A DNA stretch of 64,000 nt from Rhizobium etli_C (lineage in GTDB: Bacteria > Pseudomonadota > Alphaproteobacteria > Rhizobiales > Rhizobiaceae): NCBI RefSeq assembly GCF_014198605.1, contig NZ_JACIHU010000006.1, one strand, 5' to 3'. A program made the position numbers and the translations under genes. Under the pieces are notes generated by a model that searched no databases, had not been told where the DNA came from, and saw only the letters and a list, made by a program, of their open reading frames with translations. This document shows positions 23,945 to 32,862 of this stretch, in pieces. Each line of letters begins with the position of its first letter. The stretch's first letter is position 1.

Positions 23945-25465
23945 ATGGTAAACCCGCTTCTGTCGTTGCGCGGCATTTCCAAAAGCTACGGTCAGGTCCA
24001 TGCCAATCGGCAGATCGACCTCGACGTCGCGGCCGGCTCGATCCATGCCATCCTGGGAGAAAACGGGGCCGGCAAATCGACTCTGATGAAGCTGATCTAT
24101 GGCGTGGAGCAGCCGGACAGCGGCACAGTCTCATGGAATGGACTGCCCCTCAGCCTTGCCTCTCCCGCAGAGGCAAGGCGCGCCGGCATCGGCATGGTCT
24201 TCCAGCATTTCTCGCTGTTCGAGAGCCTGACCGTCGTCGAGAATATCCGCCTGATCGTTTCCGGCAAGAAGAGCGAGCTTGCCGAGCGGGTTCGTAAGCT
24301 CGGGCGTGAGTTCAGTCTCGAGGTCGACCCTTTCGCCCATGTGCATTCGCTTTCCGTCGGCGAAAGGCAGCGGGTTGAAATCATTCGCTGCCTGATGACC
24401 GATCCGAAACTGCTGATCCTCGACGAGCCGACGTCGGTGCTGCCGCCGCAAGCGGTGGAAAAACTCTTCGAAACATTGCGCCGGCTGCGCGACGGCGGCG
24501 TATCCATTCTTTTCATCTCCCACAAGCTCGAAGAGATCCAATCGCTCTGCGATCGCGCGACGATCCTGCGCGGCGGTCGCGTGACCGGTCATGTCGATCC
24601 GCGCCAGCATGACGCCCACGAGCTTGCGCGCATGATGATCGGCCGCGACATGCCCGAACCCATGCCTCCCCTGCCTTTGGCCGAGGGCGAAAAGCGCCTG
24701 GAGCTTATCGGCCTCGACTACCGGTCGGATCCTTTTGCAGTGCCGCTCTCCAACGTCAGTCTGGCGGTGCGCGCCGGCGAAATCCTCGGCATTGCCGGGA
24801 TTTCGGGAAACGGCCAAAGCGAGCTCGCAGCGCTGATTTCGGGCGAGACCGTCCTGCCGCGCGATCAGCGCGGCCAGATCTTCATGATGGGCCGAGATGT
24901 CGGCACGCTCGACTCCGCCGCCCGCCGGCGGCTCGGCTTCGCCTTCGTCCCGGAGGACCGGCTCGGCCGCGGTGCGGTTCCCGAAATGTCGCTTGCCCTC
25001 AACAGCCTGCTGACCGCCCATCCGCTCGACCTTGTGAGGCATGGCCTGCTCGACAAAGTACGGGCGAAGAGCTTCACCAATGAATGCATCCGCGACTATG
25101 ACGTGCGCACACCCGGCCCCGATGCGGAAGCCGGGTCGCTATCCGGCGGCAACCTGCAGAAATTCATCGTCGGACGCGAAATCATGCTGGCGCCGAAGCT
25201 TCTTTTCCTGGCCCAGCCGACCTGGGGCGTCGATATCGGTGCGGCCGCGGCAATCCGCAAGCGGCTCATCAGCCTTCGCAATGAAGGCATGGCGATCCTC
25301 ATCATTTCCGAGGAGCTCGAGGAATTGTTCGAACTCTGCGACTTCATCCAGGTCCTGCACCACGGCACACTGAGCCCGCCGCTGGTCACGCGCGACACCG
25401 AGCCCGAAGCGATCGGCCGTTATATGATCGGAGCCCAGCCGCATCGCGAGAAAGCCCCCGCATGA
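23945..25465 (+). CDS. ABC importer ATPase with two nucleotide-binding domains (NupA/YufO type)
   Basis: A 506-residue tandem ATPase as in ribose- and nucleoside-type importers. The first half has Walker A GENGAGKST, signature LSVGERQRV and Walker B LLILDEPTSVL. The second half has a degenerate Walker A (GISGNGQSE) with signature LSGGNLQKF and a Walker B that reads FLAQPTWGVD, where the usual catalytic Glu after Asp is absent. One competent and one degenerate site is normal for this family. It starts three bases after the binding-protein stop and overlaps the next permease by four bases. Confidence 0.9.
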   Translation: MVNPLLSLRGISKSYGQVHANRQIDLDVAAGSIHAILGENGAGKSTLMKLIYGVEQPDSGTVSWNGLPLSLASPAEARRAGIGMVFQHFSLFESLTVVENIRLIVSGKKSELAERVRKLGREFSLEVDPFAHVHSLSVGERQRVEIIRCLMTDPKLLILDEPTSVLPPQAVEKLFETLRRLRDGGVSILFISHKLEEIQSLCDRATILRGGRVTGHVDPRQHDAHELARMMIGRDMPEPMPPLPLAEGEKRLELIGLDYRSDPFAVPLSNVSLAVRAGEILGIAGISGNGQSELAALISGETVLPRDQRGQIFMMGRDVGTLDSAARRRLGFAFVPEDRLGRGAVPEMSLALNSLLTAHPLDLVRHGLLDKVRAKSFTNECIRDYDVRTPGPDAEAGSLSGGNLQKFIVGREIMLAPKLLFLAQPTWGVDIGAAAAIRKRLISLRNEGMAILIISEELEELFELCDFIQVLHHGTLSPPLVTRDTEPEAIGRYMIGAQPHREKAPA

Positions 25466-26559
25466 GCCGAACCTTCCTCTCCCTGCCCACGCTGGTCCGC
25501 CGAGAGCGGTCATCGCTTGCCGCCAACCTTCTCGCACCGCCCATAGCTCTCATCGTCACCGTCATTCTCAATCTCGGACTTTACGTCGTCATGGGCCGCG
25601 ATCCGGCTGCGGTCGTCTATGCGATGCTGATCGAGCCCTTCTTCTCCTGGGCGTCGTTCTCCGAGGTGCTCCTGAAGACCGGGCCCCTCCTCCTCATCGC
25701 GCAGGGGCTTGCGATCGGCTTTCGCGCCAAGGTGTTCAATATCGGGGCCGAAGGACAATTCGTGCTCGGTGCGATATTCGCCTCCGCCATTCCGATCTGG
25801 TGGCCTGACGCAACAGGACAATGGATCTGGCCGGCAATGCTGCTGCTCGGCACGATAGGCGGGGCATTCTGGGCGTCACTTACCGCCTTCTGGCGCGTCA
25901 GGCTCAATGCCAATGAGATCCTCGTTTCGCTGATGCTGAGCTTCGTCGCCGTGCAACTCCTCAATTATCTGCTGCTCGGCCCGTGGAAAGATCCGAACGG
26001 CTTCAATTTTCCGCAATCCGTCATGTTCCAGTATGACGCGATGGTGCCGATCCTGCTCGAGGGAACGCGCGTCAATGTCTCGCTCATTCTCGGCCTCCTC
26101 CTGTCGATTGCCGCCTGGGTCTTCATGCAGAAGAGCTTCATCGGCTACAAATTGCAGGTCGGCGGATTGGCGCCGCGGGCGGCGAGCTACGCCGGATTCA
26201 GGGAAAGCCGGGCAATCTGGCTTTCCCTGCTGATCGGCGGAGCGGCAGCTGGTCTTGCCGGTGCGGCCGAGGTCGCCGGCCCCCTCGGTCAATTGCAGCG
26301 CTCCATTTCCACCGGCTACGGCTATGCGGCAATCATCGTCGCCTATCTCGGCGGCCTTCATCCGATTGGCATCATCATCTCAGCCATCGTCATGGCGGCG
26401 CTTTACATCGGTGGTGACAACGCCATGGTTTCGGCTAATCTCCCGGTTGCCGCCGTCCGGGTTTTCCAGGGCAGCCTGCTTCTCGCCTATCTGGTCGCCA
26501 TCGCCTTCACGCGCTACCGCCTTGCCTGGCGTCCAGCGGCAACAAGGAGCGCGACGTGA
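25462..26559 (+). CDS. Nucleoside-type ABC importer permease 1 (NupB/YufP type)
   Basis: A 365-residue BPD_transp_2 family permease with about ten membrane segments. It contains VFNIGAEGQFVLGAIFAS and LNANEILVSLMLSFVAVQLLNYLL, and the conserved GGAAAGLAGAAEVAG segment of this family. ATGA overlaps join it to the ATPase upstream and the second permease downstream. It forms the channel with the product of 26556-27467. The substrate is inferred from BMP-family membership: nucleosides, or purine bases carried as such. Confidence 0.88.
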   Translation: MSRTFLSLPTLVRRERSSLAANLLAPPIALIVTVILNLGLYVVMGRDPAAVVYAMLIEPFFSWASFSEVLLKTGPLLLIAQGLAIGFRAKVFNIGAEGQFVLGAIFASAIPIWWPDATGQWIWPAMLLLGTIGGAFWASLTAFWRVRLNANEILVSLMLSFVAVQLLNYLLLGPWKDPNGFNFPQSVMFQYDAMVPILLEGTRVNVSLILGLLLSIAAWVFMQKSFIGYKLQVGGLAPRAASYAGFRESRAIWLSLLIGGAAAGLAGAAEVAGPLGQLQRSISTGYGYAAIIVAYLGGLHPIGIIISAIVMAALYIGGDNAMVSANLPVAAVRVFQGSLLLAYLVAIAFTRYRLAWRPAATRSAT

Positions 26560-27467
26560 ACGCCATCGAGTTCATCCTCGCCGGAATGCTGGCGGCTGCG
26601 ACGCCCTTTCTCCTTACAGCGCTCGGGGAGCTGGTCGCCGAACGCGCCGGGGTTCTCAATCTTGGCGTCGAGGGGCTGATGGCATTCGGCGCCGTCATCG
26701 CCTTCATCATCGTCTACCACGGCGGCGGTCATTTTCTGGCTTTCCTGGCCGGCGGCCTCGGCGCTGCCCTCCTGTCGCTGATCTTTGCGGTCATCGTGCT
26801 CGGCTTCAACGCAAACCAGGTCGCGACCGGGCTTGCCATCGGGATTCTCGGGCAAGGCCTGTCGGCGCTGTTCGGCAAGACCTATGAGAGCCTGACGGTC
26901 AGGGCTCTGCCGAAGATCGCCATACCCGGCCTTTCCGATCTTCCCGTCATCGGCGGCCTGTTTGTCCAGGATATCGTCGTCTGGCTTTCGCTGGCCGTAA
27001 CCATCGCGATCTGGGCGATGTTTGCCTATAGCAAGGTTGGTCTCATCATCCGCGCAATAGGCGAAAACCCGAAAGCGGCGCATGCCATCGGCCATCCGGT
27101 CATCGCCATCCGCTTCGCCGCGGTCGCATTCGGCGGCATGATGGCAGGCTTTGCCGGTGCCTATGCGGCGACAATCTACACGCCGCTCTGGGCGGACGGG
27201 ATGATTGCCGGCCGCGGCTGGATCGCGATCGCGCTCGTCGTCTTCGGAACCTGGCTGACCGGCCGCATCTTTCTCGGGGCATGCCTGTTCGGCGCCGTAT
27301 CGTTGATGGGGCTCGCCGCCCAGGCGACCGGGCTCGACGTCCCCTCGCAGCTGCTGGCATGCCTGCCCTATCTGGTGACGATCATCGTGCTCGGCATCAT
27401 TTCGGCGGATCGCCGCCTGCTCAAGCTCAACGGCATCGCCTCGCTCGGCGAGCCGTTCGAGCGATAG
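26556..27467 (+). CDS. Nucleoside-type ABC importer permease 2 (NupC/YufQ type)
   Basis: A 303-residue BPD_transp_2 permease, shorter than its partner, as is usual in the family. It has LTALGELVAERAGVLNLGVEGLMAFGAV, LGFNANQVATGLAIGILGQGLSALFGK and the long C-terminal membrane stretch. Its ATG overlaps the preceding stop codon. It is the last gene of the split-oxygenase operon, followed by a hairpin at 27516-27533 and a convergent gene. Confidence 0.88.
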   Translation: MNAIEFILAGMLAAATPFLLTALGELVAERAGVLNLGVEGLMAFGAVIAFIIVYHGGGHFLAFLAGGLGAALLSLIFAVIVLGFNANQVATGLAIGILGQGLSALFGKTYESLTVRALPKIAIPGLSDLPVIGGLFVQDIVVWLSLAVTIAIWAMFAYSKVGLIIRAIGENPKAAHAIGHPVIAIRFAAVAFGGMMAGFAGAYAATIYTPLWADGMIAGRGWIAIALVVFGTWLTGRIFLGACLFGAVSLMGLAAQATGLDVPSQLLACLPYLVTIIVLGIISADRRLLKLNGIASLGEPFER

Positions 27468-27515
27468 CGATGATGCTGCGGCGCGCAATGCAATAACCGG
27501 GATTCGAATCTTCGT

Positions 27516-27533
27516 CCGCCATTACAATGGCGG
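27516..27533. terminator. Perfect hairpin between convergent operons
   Basis: CCGCCATT-AC-AATGGCGG is a perfect 8-bp inverted repeat located 49 bases after the last permease and 78 bases from the end of the convergent HAD gene. It could stop transcription from either side. There is no long T-run, so strength is uncertain. Confidence 0.5.
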
Positions 27534-27610
27534 TTCGGCTTTCGAGCATCCGAGGCGCGGCGCATGGCTTACTCAGCTTGCGCCAGCTTTGGTTGCAGGC
27601 TGCTAGCGCC

Positions 27611-28405
27611 TCATTGACTGGTGCCCATGGCATTCAGGATCGTCCTCGCAATGTCGGCGAAACCAAGCCCCGCAGGCTGGGCGGAGATCCATTTCGGCAC
27701 ATGCTGCAGATGCGGAAGGACAGGAACGATATTGCTGACGCCGAAAGAGTTTGGAATGAAGCCAAACATCGGCGCATCGTTTCGAGAATCGCCGACGAAT
27801 GCGGTGACGAAAGGCAATTCTGCGGGATCGACCCCGAATAGGCCAGTCAGGAGGCGCTCGCTCATGGCGCGTTTGTCATAATCGCCGATCCAGGTGTTGA
27901 TGTGGATGGAGCTGATGGCCACGGTCCCGCCCATTGCCCTGATATCGCAGGCAAGCTCCTCGACAGCGCGCGCATCCTGCCCCTGAATGTCGATCGCCAC
28001 GTCAGCCAGACGGAACACCTGATCATGGGCAATCCTGAACGTGCCGCCTTTTTCCGAAATCAGATTTTCGATCGCCTGGAGATGCAGGCGTTGACGCTCG
28101 CCTTGCAACGCGCCGTCCTCCCAGTAATCGAAGACAACCTCGCCGCTGCGGCGCGTAACGGCATAGGCACCGCTTTCGCCGATGACCGCTGCGACAGGCC
28201 AGGCACGGACGATGTGTTCGCACCACCCAGCTGAACCGCCCGTGACCGGAACGACGGCAATGCCGGCGCGGCTGAGGTCCCAAAGGGTATGATAGGTCTG
28301 CGGCAGAAGTTTCCCCTCGGTCGTCAGCGTATCGTCGATATCGGTGAAGAGATAACGCACGTGCTGCAACTCGGCCGCGGATGGCGCCAGATCTACGAAC
28401 GTCAT
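27611..28405 (-). CDS. HAD-superfamily (Cof/IIB type) phosphatase
   Basis: A 264-residue HAD hydrolase. Motif I is FTDIDDTLTTEG with nucleophile Asp22 and Asp24, motif II is PVTGGSAGW, and motif IV is GDSRNDAPMFGF. The cap between residues ~85 and 185 is IIB-like. It resembles sucrose-phosphate and mannosyl-phosphoglycerate phosphatases more than small-molecule type I HADs. ATG 28405 overlaps the upstream DeoR gene in an ATGA, so it is translationally coupled to the ugp operon regulator. It may dephosphorylate a sugar or glycerol phosphate arising from the ugp pathway; the substrate is not known. Confidence 0.82.
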   Translation of the reverse strand: MTFVDLAPSAAELQHVRYLFTDIDDTLTTEGKLLPQTYHTLWDLSRAGIAVVPVTGGSAGWCEHIVRAWPVAAVIGESGAYAVTRRSGEVVFDYWEDGALQGERQRLHLQAIENLISEKGGTFRIAHDQVFRLADVAIDIQGQDARAVEELACDIRAMGGTVAISSIHINTWIGDYDKRAMSERLLTGLFGVDPAELPFVTAFVGDSRNDAPMFGFIPNSFGVSNIVPVLPHLQHVPKWISAQPAGLGFADIARTILNAMGTSQ

Positions 28406-29187
28406 ATCGTCTCCTCGCCGCAGGTCACCACCTCCATGCTGCTCTCGGCGAGCACGCCGGCGACGGACGCATCGGCCGGCAGCCGGTCGGTGTAAAAGCG
28501 GGTAATCTTGTTGAAGGGCGCAACGCGCACGCTCGCATGGCGCGTCCACTTGCTGACATCGGCCGCCAAAAGGCGCGTCTGCGCATTCTCCAGCAGCGCA
28601 TTGGTGATCTGCGCTTCGGCATAGCTGAAGTCCATCAGGCCGGTCAGTGGGTTCAGAGCGCCGGCGCCGACAACCGCATAGGTCGCATAGAATTTCTCGA
28701 CGAACTTGATCACATCCGTGCCCACGACGTCACGGTCGTCGTGACGCAGCAGCCCGCCGGTGAGATGGACTTCGACACTGGGAGATTCGCAAAGCGTCAA
28801 GGCGACGTGGATATTGTTGGTGATGACCCTCAGCCCCTGATGATCGCGCAAAGCCTCGGCAACGAACTGGACCGTGCTGCCGATCCCGAGAAACACCGTC
28901 GCATCCGCGCCGATATCGGCGGCGACCCGTCTGGCGATCTGTCGCTTGGCACGGCGGTTCAGCTGGGCGCGGGCGTTGAGCGAGATGTTGCTGCCCTCGA
29001 CCGGCACATCGACACCACCGTGAAAGCGGCGGGCATGACCGAGATCGCAAAGGGCATTGATATCGCGCCGGATCGTCTGGGTCGTCAGGTCATATCGGCG
29101 CGCCAACTCGTCGATATACTGGACCCCCTCGGTTTCGATCAGCGCCAGTATTTCGCGTTGTCGGCTCGATATGACCCGGCTCCCCAT
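28402..29187 (-). CDS. DeoR/GlpR-family transcriptional regulator
   Basis: A 261-residue repressor with an N-terminal DeoR helix-turn-helix (SRQREILALIETEGVQYIDELARRYDLTTQTIRRDINALCDLGHARRFHGGV, residues ~8-60) and a DeoR C-terminal sugar-phosphate sensor domain (FLGIGSTVQFVAEAL, LTGGLLRHDDRDVVG, LLAADVSKW). GlpR-type members respond to glycerol-3-phosphate. It lies inside the ugp operon after the phosphodiesterase gene. Two matching palindromes upstream of ugpB (34273-34288 and 34388-34403) are likely targets, which would make the operon autoregulated. Confidence 0.88.
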   Translation of the reverse strand: MGSRVISSRQREILALIETEGVQYIDELARRYDLTTQTIRRDINALCDLGHARRFHGGVDVPVEGSNISLNARAQLNRRAKRQIARRVAADIGADATVFLGIGSTVQFVAEALRDHQGLRVITNNIHVALTLCESPSVEVHLTGGLLRHDDRDVVGTDVIKFVEKFYATYAVVGAGALNPLTGLMDFSYAEAQITNALLENAQTRLLAADVSKWTRHASVRVAPFNKITRFYTDRLPADASVAGVLAESSMEVVTCGEETI

Positions 29188-29196
29188 CGCTCTTCC

Positions 29197-29946
29197 TTAC
29201 GAGAGATAAACACTCGGATCGTCTGTTATCACACCGGTCAAGCCGGCATGCCAAAAAGATGCAAGTTCCCTGGGATCGTTGGAGGTCCAGGCCCGAACCT
29301 TGATGCCGTGGCGCACCGCCTCTTCGAGAAACCCGATGCTGAGGGATTTGTAACCAAGATGGACCGTCGTCGCCGGAATCGATCGGAGCACGTCTCGCCA
29401 GTCATCCGGCACCTTGCTCCACAGCATGGCGAGCTCGTAGCTTGGGTTGATTTCGTGCATGCGCTTGAGTGCTGCAGCGTCGAAGCTCGATATCATGATC
29501 TTGGTCTGCGGCGCGCGTGCCCGAAGGTGTTCATCGACCGTTTTCACCAGCTGATCGAGCGATTTGTGATGCGGGTGCTGCTTGATCTCGACATTGGCAT
29601 TCAGCCCCAGTTCTCCCAACGCGGATACGACCGCGGCAAGGGTTGGCAGCGGTTCGCCCTTAAAGCGGGAATTGAACCATGCGCCCGCGTCGATCTTATC
29701 GAGATCGGCCGCGCTGAGGTCGCCGAGATTGCCCGTCGACGAGGAGCAACGGTCGACTGACACGTCATGGATGACAACGGCCGTTCCGTCACCAAGAAGC
29801 GCGACATCGAGTTCGACCCATTCAGCCCCCTGCTCGGCCGCCGCCCGAAAAGCGGCAATCGTGTTTTCCGGCGCGATTGCCGACGCGCCTCGATGCGCCT
29901 GAACCTCGCTGCGGATGGGTCCGGATCGCTGTTCTGATTTTGTCAT
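29197..29946 (-). CDS. ugpQ: Glycerophosphodiester phosphodiesterase (UgpQ)
   Basis: A 249-residue TIM-barrel phosphodiesterase that splits glycerophosphodiesters to glycerol-3-phosphate and an alcohol. The GDPD motifs are visible: AHRGASAIAPENTIAAFRAA (His-Arg and Glu-Asn), EWVELDVALLGDGTAVVIHDVSVDR (Glu, Asp and His), and NVEIKQHP. There is no signal peptide, so it acts in the cytoplasm on imported diesters. The start 29946 (MTKSEQRSG) is chosen over a longer frame because the extra residues are not family-like. It lies 60 bases after ugpC, as in classical ugpBAECQ operons. Confidence 0.9.
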   Translation of the reverse strand: MTKSEQRSGPIRSEVQAHRGASAIAPENTIAAFRAAAEQGAEWVELDVALLGDGTAVVIHDVSVDRCSSSTGNLGDLSAADLDKIDAGAWFNSRFKGEPLPTLAAVVSALGELGLNANVEIKQHPHHKSLDQLVKTVDEHLRARAPQTKIMISSFDAAALKRMHEINPSYELAMLWSKVPDDWRDVLRSIPATTVHLGYKSLSIGFLEEAVRHGIKVRAWTSNDPRELASFWHAGLTGVITDDPSVYLS

Positions 29947-30006
29947 TGTCTCGTCTCTTTCGTGACTTCTTGAGGCTCGGAGCACGACGGAGGACGCCTG
30001 CGCGTC

Positions 30007-31053
30007 TCAATCCGTCCGCCTTCCCGTCTTGCTGTTGAAGGGGTGCATCTGATCGATGCGGGCAAAGACATCGATCTTGGCGGTCTCGGGAAAATCCGGC
30101 CGGCCCTGAACGGTCAGGACGATCGTCTGCTGACCCTCACCCAATCTGACATGCAGGTGGCTTTCCCCCCCGATCGGCTCGAGCAGCTCGACGATCGCAC
30201 TGAGGCGGATGGAGGGCTCGGCGGGCTGTTCGACGAGCAGCGCATCCGGCCGAAGCCCGACTATATCGGTCCCTTCGGGCAATGTGAGGCTTTGCCCGGC
30301 CTCGACTGTATTGAATACGTCGATCGGCACCAGGTTCATCGGCGGGGAGCCGATGAAGCCGGCAACGAACAAGCTCGCCGGGCGGTCGTAGACCTCCACC
30401 GGCGTTCCGACTTGTTCGACCAGCCCGCCATTCATGACGACGAGCCTGTCGGCAAGCGTCATGGCTTCGAGCTGATCATGCGTCACATAGATGCTGGTGG
30501 TCTTCAGGCGGCGCTGCAGCCGGCGTATTTCGACACGCATCTGCACCCGCAGCTTGGCATCGAGATTGGACAGGGGCTCATCGAAAAGAAACGCAGCCGG
30601 TTCGCGGACGATGGCACGGCCCATCGCGACACGCTGGCGTTGCCCTCCCGACAATTCGCGTGGCTTGCGGTCGAGCAGCGGTCCGATTTCGAGGATGTTG
30701 GCCGCTTCCTTGACGCGGCGATCGATTTCCGCGCGCGCCGTGCCACGGTTTTTCAAGCCGTATTCCAGGTTTCCGCGAACTGTCATGTGCGGATAAAGCG
30801 CATAGTTCTGGAAGACCATGGCGATGTCGCGCTCTGCCGGCTCTGCCTTGTTCACGTTGCGGCCGGCAATCTCGACTTGCCCGTCGCTGATCGATTCCAA
30901 TCCGGCAATCATGCGAAGCAAGGTTGATTTTCCGCAGCCGGAAGGGCCGACGAGCACGATGAACTCGCCGTCTGCAACCGCCAGATTGATGCCGTTGACG
31001 GCGGGAACGGAACCATAGTTTTTCTTGACGTCGACAATATTGATCGTGGCCAT
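30007..31053 (-). CDS. ugpC: Glycerol-3-phosphate importer ATPase UgpC
   Basis: A 348-residue MalK-type ATPase starting MATINIVDVKKNYGSVPAVNGINLAV. It has Walker A GPSGCGKST, signature LSGGQRQRVAMGRA, Walker B AFLFDEPLSNLD, switch VTHDQLEAM, and a C-terminal OB domain (IVGLRPDALLVE). It sits between ugpE and ugpQ, with one base between the ugpE stop and its start. Paralogous to the ATPase at 4553-5695. It powers uptake of glycerol-3-phosphate and glycerophosphodiesters. Confidence 0.9.
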   Translation of the reverse strand: MATINIVDVKKNYGSVPAVNGINLAVADGEFIVLVGPSGCGKSTLLRMIAGLESISDGQVEIAGRNVNKAEPAERDIAMVFQNYALYPHMTVRGNLEYGLKNRGTARAEIDRRVKEAANILEIGPLLDRKPRELSGGQRQRVAMGRAIVREPAAFLFDEPLSNLDAKLRVQMRVEIRRLQRRLKTTSIYVTHDQLEAMTLADRLVVMNGGLVEQVGTPVEVYDRPASLFVAGFIGSPPMNLVPIDVFNTVEAGQSLTLPEGTDIVGLRPDALLVEQPAEPSIRLSAIVELLEPIGGESHLHVRLGEGQQTIVLTVQGRPDFPETAKIDVFARIDQMHPFNSKTGRRTD

Positions 31054-31054
31054 T

Positions 31055-31903
31055 TCATTTCTCCGTTTCGACCAGGCCTTTGACGAAAAGGCGTTGCATG
31101 GCGACGATGACGAGGACGGGCGGCAAAGCGGCCAGGATGACCGCCGCCATGACGAGATTCCATCTCGGCTCGGCATCCGCGACTGCCGCCATGCGCTGGA
31201 TGCCCATCACGACGGTGTAGAGGCTCTGGTCGGTGGTGACGATCAGCGGCCACAGATATTGGTTCCAGCCGAGCACGAACAGGATGATGAACAGCGCCGC
31301 GATATTGGTCACCGACAGCGGCAGCAGGATATCGCGGAAGAATTTCAGTGGTCCTGCGCCATCGACGCGCGCCGCCTCCATCAGTTCCTCGGGAACGGTG
31401 AGGAAAAACTGGCGGAACAGGAAGGTCGCGGTTGCCGATGCGATCAACGGAACGATGAGCCCGCCATAATTGTTCAGCATTCCGAGGTCGGCGACCACCT
31501 TGTAGGTCGGCACGATACGCACCTCTACCGGCAACATCAGCGTGATGAAGATCATCCAGAAGGCGAGCGTGCGAAAGGGAAATCGGAAATAGACGATCGC
31601 AAACGCCGAGAGGATGGAAATGGCAATCTTACCAACCGCGACACCGACCGCCATGATCAACGAGTTGATCATCATCGGCCCGATCGGCGGCGCACCGGAA
31701 CTTGTCATTCCCGACGACAGCATGGTCGAATAGTTCTCGATGAGGTGCGGTCCCGGCACCAGCGGTACGACGCCGGACAGGAAGTCGTTCGGACCGTGGC
31801 TCGATGCGATGAAGGCGATATAGACCGGGAAGACCACGATGGTGACGCCGAGGATCAGGACGATGTGCGCCAGGACATTCAGGAAAGGACGATTTTCAAC
31901 CAC
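31055..31903 (-). CDS. ugpE: Glycerol-3-phosphate importer permease UgpE
   Basis: A 282-residue permease with six membrane segments and the EAA loop LMEAARVDGAGPLKFFRDILLPL. The N terminus MVENRPFLNVLAHIVLILGVTIVVFPVYIAFIASSHGPNDFLSG is typical of UgpE. It lies 12 bases after ugpA and one base before ugpC. It forms the translocation pore with UgpA. Confidence 0.9.
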   Translation of the reverse strand: MVENRPFLNVLAHIVLILGVTIVVFPVYIAFIASSHGPNDFLSGVVPLVPGPHLIENYSTMLSSGMTSSGAPPIGPMMINSLIMAVGVAVGKIAISILSAFAIVYFRFPFRTLAFWMIFITLMLPVEVRIVPTYKVVADLGMLNNYGGLIVPLIASATATFLFRQFFLTVPEELMEAARVDGAGPLKFFRDILLPLSVTNIAALFIILFVLGWNQYLWPLIVTTDQSLYTVVMGIQRMAAVADAEPRWNLVMAAVILAALPPVLVIVAMQRLFVKGLVETEK

Positions 31904-31915
31904 CTTTGACGCTCC

Positions 31916-32800
31916 TCAATATTGCACGCGGCGTTCGACGAAGCGGAACTGGATCGCGGTCAGAGCAATCACGATCACCATCAGTATGACCGACTGCGCC
32001 GCCGAGGAGCCCAGGTTGAGGCCGATGAAACCGTCGAAATAGACCTTGTAGACCAGAATTTCCGTGGCGCGCGCCGGTCCGCCCTGCGTCGTCGCATGAA
32101 CGATGCCGAAGGTATCGAACATCGCGTAAACGATGTTGATGACGACCAGATAGAAGGTGGTCGGCGAGATCAAAGGAAAAACGATCGTCCAGAATCGCTT
32201 TACCGGCCCGGCGCCATCGATGGCGCCTGCTTCCTGAAGCGAGCGCGGCACGGATTGCAGCGCGGCCAGGAAGAACAGAAAATTATAGGAAATCTGTTTC
32301 CAGGTGGCGGCGATGACGATCAGGACCATCGCATCGTTCGGGTTGACCAGATGGTTCCAGCTGACCCCCATGCTGCGCAGCATATAGGCGACGATGCCGA
32401 TCGAAGGGTTGAACATGAACCACCAGAGTATGCCTGCGATCGCAGGCGCAACGGCGTAAGGCCAGATCAGCAAGGTCGAATAAAGGCGGGACGTGCGCAG
32501 CACGCGCATGGCTGCGGCTGCCAAAATAAGGGCAATAGCCGTGGACAAGACCGTCACCAGAACGGCAAAGACCAGGGTGTGGCCAAAGGCGTCCATATAG
32601 AGCGGATCGGCAAAGAGCCGGCGATAATTTTGGAACCAGACGAAGCTCGTTTTGAAACCGAAGGCATCCTGGCGAAGGAACGACTGCCAGAAGGCGGTTG
32701 CGGCGGGCCACAGGAAGAAGACCACGGTTATCAGAATCTGGGGAGCGATAAGCAGATAAGGCAAGACCTTATTGGGAAAGACGGTCCGTTTGGTTTGCAT
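31916..32800 (-). CDS. ugpA: Glycerol-3-phosphate importer permease UgpA
   Basis: A 294-residue permease starting MQTKRTVFPNKVLPYLLIAPQILITVVFFLWPA, with six membrane segments and the ATPase-docking loop SLQEAGAIDGAGPVKRFWTIVFPLI. In this loop the canonical EAA reads EAG. The gene follows ugpB after a strong intercistronic hairpin and precedes ugpE. Confidence 0.9.
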   Translation of the reverse strand: MQTKRTVFPNKVLPYLLIAPQILITVVFFLWPAATAFWQSFLRQDAFGFKTSFVWFQNYRRLFADPLYMDAFGHTLVFAVLVTVLSTAIALILAAAAMRVLRTSRLYSTLLIWPYAVAPAIAGILWWFMFNPSIGIVAYMLRSMGVSWNHLVNPNDAMVLIVIAATWKQISYNFLFFLAALQSVPRSLQEAGAIDGAGPVKRFWTIVFPLISPTTFYLVVINIVYAMFDTFGIVHATTQGGPARATEILVYKVYFDGFIGLNLGSSAAQSVILMVIVIALTAIQFRFVERRVQY

Positions 32801-32823
32801 GGGCCCTCACTGACTGACGGAGA

Positions 32824-32853
32824 GGCAGGGGGCCGGCTTAGCCGCCCCCTGCC
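32824..32853 (-). terminator. Strong intercistronic hairpin between ugpB and ugpA
   Basis: GGCAGGGGG pairs with CCCCCTGCC, and after a one-base bulge CGGC pairs with GCCG around a TTA loop: 13 GC-rich pairs in 30 bases. It lies in the 62-base gap between the ugpB stop and the ugpA start. No T-run follows, so it more likely protects the ugpB message or partly attenuates than fully terminates. Confidence 0.65.
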
Positions 32854-32862
32854 CGGGAGCCC

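Noticed and set aside
27498..27515. GATTCGAATC, similar to a tRNA T-loop, after the last permease gene
   Set aside because: Neither strand gives a paired T-stem, acceptor stem or D-arm around it. It is not a tRNA.
28402..29187. DeoR gene considered as regulator of the split-oxygenase operon nearby
   Set aside because: It is transcribed with ugp, convergent to the oxygenase operon, and matching palindromes are upstream of ugpB, not of the Rieske gene.
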